Below are positions 6,010 to 7,885 of a stretch of 7,885 nt of DNA, in pieces. This DNA is from Magnetovibrio sp. (lineage in GTDB: Bacteria; Pseudomonadota; Alphaproteobacteria; Rhodospirillales; Magnetovibrionaceae). The DNA is taken from contig JAESUA010000334.1 of assembly GCA_016763255.1 (NCBI GenBank), positions 1 to 7,885 on the forward strand. The letters are read 5' to 3'. The notes under the pieces were generated by a model. It worked only from the letters and a program-made list of their open reading frames with translations, had not been told where the DNA came from and did not search any database. The translations under genes were made by a program, and so were the position numbers. Position 1 is the first letter of the stretch, and every line of letters starts with the position of its first letter.

Positions 6010-7209
6010 ATGCAAACCCACATTCAGATAGGGGATGTATCACCACGCGTACATTTCACCGCCGATGGTGTGCAAACCCAGTTTACTTTTTTGTTTCCAA
6101 TTTTTGAAAATGCGGACCTGGAAATCTATTTTGATACCATCAAACAAGGTTCCGGTTTTGCCGTATCGGGGGCGGGCAATAGCGCCGGTGGGTCGGTTAC
6201 ATTCGACACCGCACCGAGCAATGCGCAAATTGTAACCTTGGTGCGTCGCTTAGCCATTCAGCGTACCAGCGATTTTCAAGAATCTGGTGAATTTCGGTCC
6301 AAGGTGATCAATGATGAACTGGATTATTTGACCGCTTCGTTGCAACAGGTCGCTGACGATCAAAGCCGAACAGCCCAGATGCCGGTCACGAATACGGCAA
6401 CGTTGAATATGAACTTGCCCACCCCGATGGAAAATACCGCGCTGTGCTGGAACAATACCGCTGATGGTTTCATGAATGGGCCAAGTGTGAATGAAATTTC
6501 GTCTGCGCAAACTTACGCCACCAGCGCCGGTGCATCTGCGGCATCTGCCGCAACTTCGCAAGCAGATGCCGCAACCAGTGCTGAGAAACTTTCCGGCACC
6601 AGCACAACGTCGCTCGACATCGCCATAGGCTCAAAGGCATACACCACACAATCGGGCAAGTTTTTCGAGGCCGGGCGGTGGATTTTGATGACCTCAGATG
6701 CCGAGCCGAGCAATTACATGCAAGGCCAGGTGACCAACTACAGCGGAACGGATTTGACGCTCAATGTCACCAATATGGGCGGGGCAGGTACTTTTGCCGA
6801 TTGGACCATCACTGTTTCCGGAACGTGTGGCCCAATAGGCTCAACAGGGTCCACCGGGCTGACAGGTGAGGATGGTTTTGCAGCGGGAAGCCCATTTTCC
6901 AATAACGGCACGGGGGCATCAATCACGTTGGATGGCAATGCTGACGCGGTCATCGAGCACACCATGAATGCCACCACCACCATCGGCGTGGCCAATCTTA
7001 TTGTGGCCAAGCAATACGATTTCACGGTGGTGCTCAAACAAGATGCAACAGGCGGCCGCGCTGTAAACCTGCCCACCGGTTCAACGTGGCCGTATGGCGA
7101 GGTGCCGACATTCCCCTCGACGGCGAACGCTTGGTGCAAGTTTGTTTTGACAACCCGTGACCAGGGCGTCTCCTGGGAAGCCTCTTGGATAGGAGCCGAC
7201 TATGCCTAA
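6010..7209 (+). CDS. Tail fibre protein with T7 gp17-type N-terminal domain
   Basis: 399 residues. The ATG at 6010 follows AAGGAG (5998-6003) at 6-base spacing. Residues 1 to about 130 resemble the T7 gp17 virion-attachment domain: VHFTADGVQTQFTFLFPI, D-L-E-I-Y-F, G-G-S-V-T-F, an A-P turn, VRRLAIQRTSDF and then an N-D-E-L-D-Y-L helix with Q and D-D. Residues about 164-195 are Ala/Ser/Thr-rich (TSAGASAASAATSQADAATS), a repeat typical of fibre stalks. Residues about 198-273 form a compact beta module common in phage fibres (SKAYTTQSGKFFEAG, later GTFADWTITVSG). Residues 274-289 are five collagen-like Gly-X-Y triplets and a closing Gly. Residues 290-399 are a beta-rich C-terminal region ending in W-I-G-A-D-Y-A. 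It should form a trimer attached to the tail; the tip may be the C-terminus or the protein encoded next. The stop overlaps the next start by 8 bases. Confidence 0.85.
   Translation: MQTHIQIGDVSPRVHFTADGVQTQFTFLFPIFENADLEIYFDTIKQGSGFAVSGAGNSAGGSVTFDTAPSNAQIVTLVRRLAIQRTSDFQESGEFRSKVINDELDYLTASLQQVADDQSRTAQMPVTNTATLNMNLPTPMENTALCWNNTADGFMNGPSVNEISSAQTYATSAGASAASAATSQADAATSAEKLSGTSTTSLDIAIGSKAYTTQSGKFFEAGRWILMTSDAEPSNYMQGQVTNYSGTDLTLNVTNMGGAGTFADWTITVSGTCGPIGSTGSTGLTGEDGFAAGSPFSNNGTGASITLDGNADAVIEHTMNATTTIGVANLIVAKQYDFTVVLKQDATGGRAVNLPTGSTWPYGEVPTFPSTANAWCKFVLTTRDQGVSWEASWIGADYA
6829..6876 (+). repeat. Collagen-like Gly-X-Y stretch in the tail fibre
   Basis: Residues 274-289 read GPIGSTGSTGLTGEDG: five uninterrupted Gly-X-Y triplets and a final Gly. 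Short stretches of this kind occur in trimeric phage fibres, usually at joins between stalk and head domains. It sits between the FADWT beta module and the C-terminal domain. Confidence 0.8.
7191..7195 (+). promoter_or_regulatory. Ribosome binding site inside the fibre gene for the overlapping adhesin gene
   Basis: AGGAG lies within the last codons of the fibre gene, 6 bases before the ATG at 7202. It supports 7202 as a true start and suggests coupled translation of fibre and glycine-rich protein. Confidence 0.75.
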
Positions 7210-7885
7210 TCCAGGACGTATTGCGCAATACACAGGACGGCCGGTGCGCCTAAAAGCAGCCGGGATGGTGACGGCGATAGTTGGCGTGGGTGACGACCAA
7301 CTCTTCCCCCCAGGCTTGCAGGCGGTTGATCCGCGTAAATCATACGGTGGTTTTACGATCAAGCTTTGGGGCGCTGGGGGAGGTGAAGGCCATACAGGCC
7401 TAGCAGGAACGCCGGGTTGCGGCGCATCTCTTTATGGAACCCTGAAAGCTGGCAGTCTCTCATTCAAGGTGGGCGACACAGGCGCACCCGGCGCACAAGG
7501 ATTGTATGGCTCTGGTAAGGGTGGTTTGTGTTCGGCGCCGACGAACTACGGCTCTGGTGGTGGTGGCTCTGGCGTGTACCTAAGTGACGGCACACTTTTC
7601 GGCGTAGCTGGCGGTGGTGGTGGCAGTGCCGGAGTGAACGGCACATTTTACGGTCAAGGTGGTGACGCGGGTGCACTTGCCGATGGTTCCGGTAAAGGGG
7701 GGCATGGGACATACACAGGTCAAGGCACTACATGGGGCGTAGATGGTAGCGCGTCGGGTGGTGGTGCTGGCGGAAATGATTGGGGTAGTGGCGTTGCCCA
7801 ATACCTCGGCGGTCCAGGCGGCGGCGGCGGGAGTGATGGTTCGGGAGGTGGCGGCGGGGCACTTTGCGCCGTGCCCTATGGCGGA
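7202..7885 (+). CDS. Glycine-rich putative receptor-binding adhesin (3' partial)
   Basis: Open from the ATG at 7202 to the right edge, 228 codons with no stop, so the C-terminus is missing. The start is set by AGGAG at 7191-7195 and overlaps the fibre stop by 8 bases. Residues 1-50 are a mixed N-terminal part (MPNPGRIAQYTGRP). From FTIKLWGAGGGEG (51-63) onward the protein is extremely glycine-rich: about 69 of the last 173 residues by hand count, in runs such as GSGGGGSG, AGGGGGSAG and GPGGGGG, spaced by Tyr/Phe/Trp and short polar strands. GSGKGG occurs twice (near 101 and 162). The F-x-x-x-L-W-G-A-G-G-G entry motif is shared by phage tail-tip glycine-rich domains, and such sequence can form packed polyglycine-II helices, as in the gp38 tip adhesin of the T4-like phage S16. 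That example is also encoded just after its fibre gene. A receptor-binding or fibre-tip role is therefore inferred; a structural spike is the alternative. Confidence 0.65.
   Translation, partial: MPNPGRIAQYTGRPVRLKAAGMVTAIVGVGDDQLFPPGLQAVDPRKSYGGFTIKLWGAGGGEGHTGLAGTPGCGASLYGTLKAGSLSFKVGDTGAPGAQGLYGSGKGGLCSAPTNYGSGGGGSGVYLSDGTLFGVAGGGGGSAGVNGTFYGQGGDAGALADGSGKGGHGTYTGQGTTWGVDGSASGGGAGGNDWGSGVAQYLGGPGGGGGSDGSGGGGGALCAVPYGG

Noticed and set aside
7464..7801. Minus-strand frames rich in His, Arg, Ser and Thr
   Set aside because: They are complements of glycine codons in the adhesin gene and have biased, meaningless composition.
7502..7870. Repeat array resembling CRISPR or a satellite
   Set aside because: The repetition is degenerate GGN codons in one open frame, with no constant repeat length or unique spacers.
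1..7885. tRNA, rRNA, insertion sequence or attachment site
   Set aside because: I saw no cloverleaf, transposase motif, terminal inverted repeats or att-like duplication on either strand.

Overview
This window reads as part of the virion-structure (late) region of a short-tailed, T7-like phage or prophage; all supported genes lie on the + strand. The host is probably a moderately GC-rich proteobacterium. I lean to an alphaproteobacterium because the small protein at the left edge and the nozzle protein resemble types I associate with alphaproteobacterial podophages, but nothing here fixes the host and no integrase, portal, terminase or attachment site is visible. The phage and gene identifications come from recognising motifs and gene order by eye, not from a database search.

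Layout: positions 1-210 hold the end of a small, probably head-associated protein. A 149-base gap follows with a strong GC-rich hairpin (239-279) and a rho-independent terminator (319-342). Next comes a two-gene cassette: a 518-residue putative peptidoglycan hydrolase (360-1916; N-terminal peptidoglycan-binding domain, long acidic Asn/Gly linker, C-terminal lysozyme/transglycosylase-like domain) and an exported cysteine-containing protein of unknown function (2035-2919; Sec signal peptide, SGGAHCC motif). The cassette closes with a hairpin that could terminate minus-strand transcription (2911-2941) and a terminator on the + strand (2960-2988).

The tail module then runs in T7 order: tail tubular A/adaptor (3031-3597), tail tubular B/nozzle (3597-5501, start overlapping the previous stop), a small gp14-like putative internal virion protein (5534-5959), a tail fibre with a T7 gp17-type N-terminus and a short collagen-like stretch (6010-7209), and an overlapping glycine-rich putative receptor-binding adhesin (7202 to the right edge, incomplete).

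Likely roles: the adaptor and nozzle build the tail tube, the gp14-like protein and possibly the hydrolase help DNA cross the envelope, and the fibre plus glycine-rich protein recognise the host. The most unusual parts are the terminator-bounded, AT-richer cassette placed where T7-like phages pass directly from capsid to tail genes, and the roughly 40% glycine protein just after the fibre. Large T7 gp15/gp16-type internal proteins are absent from the expected place.
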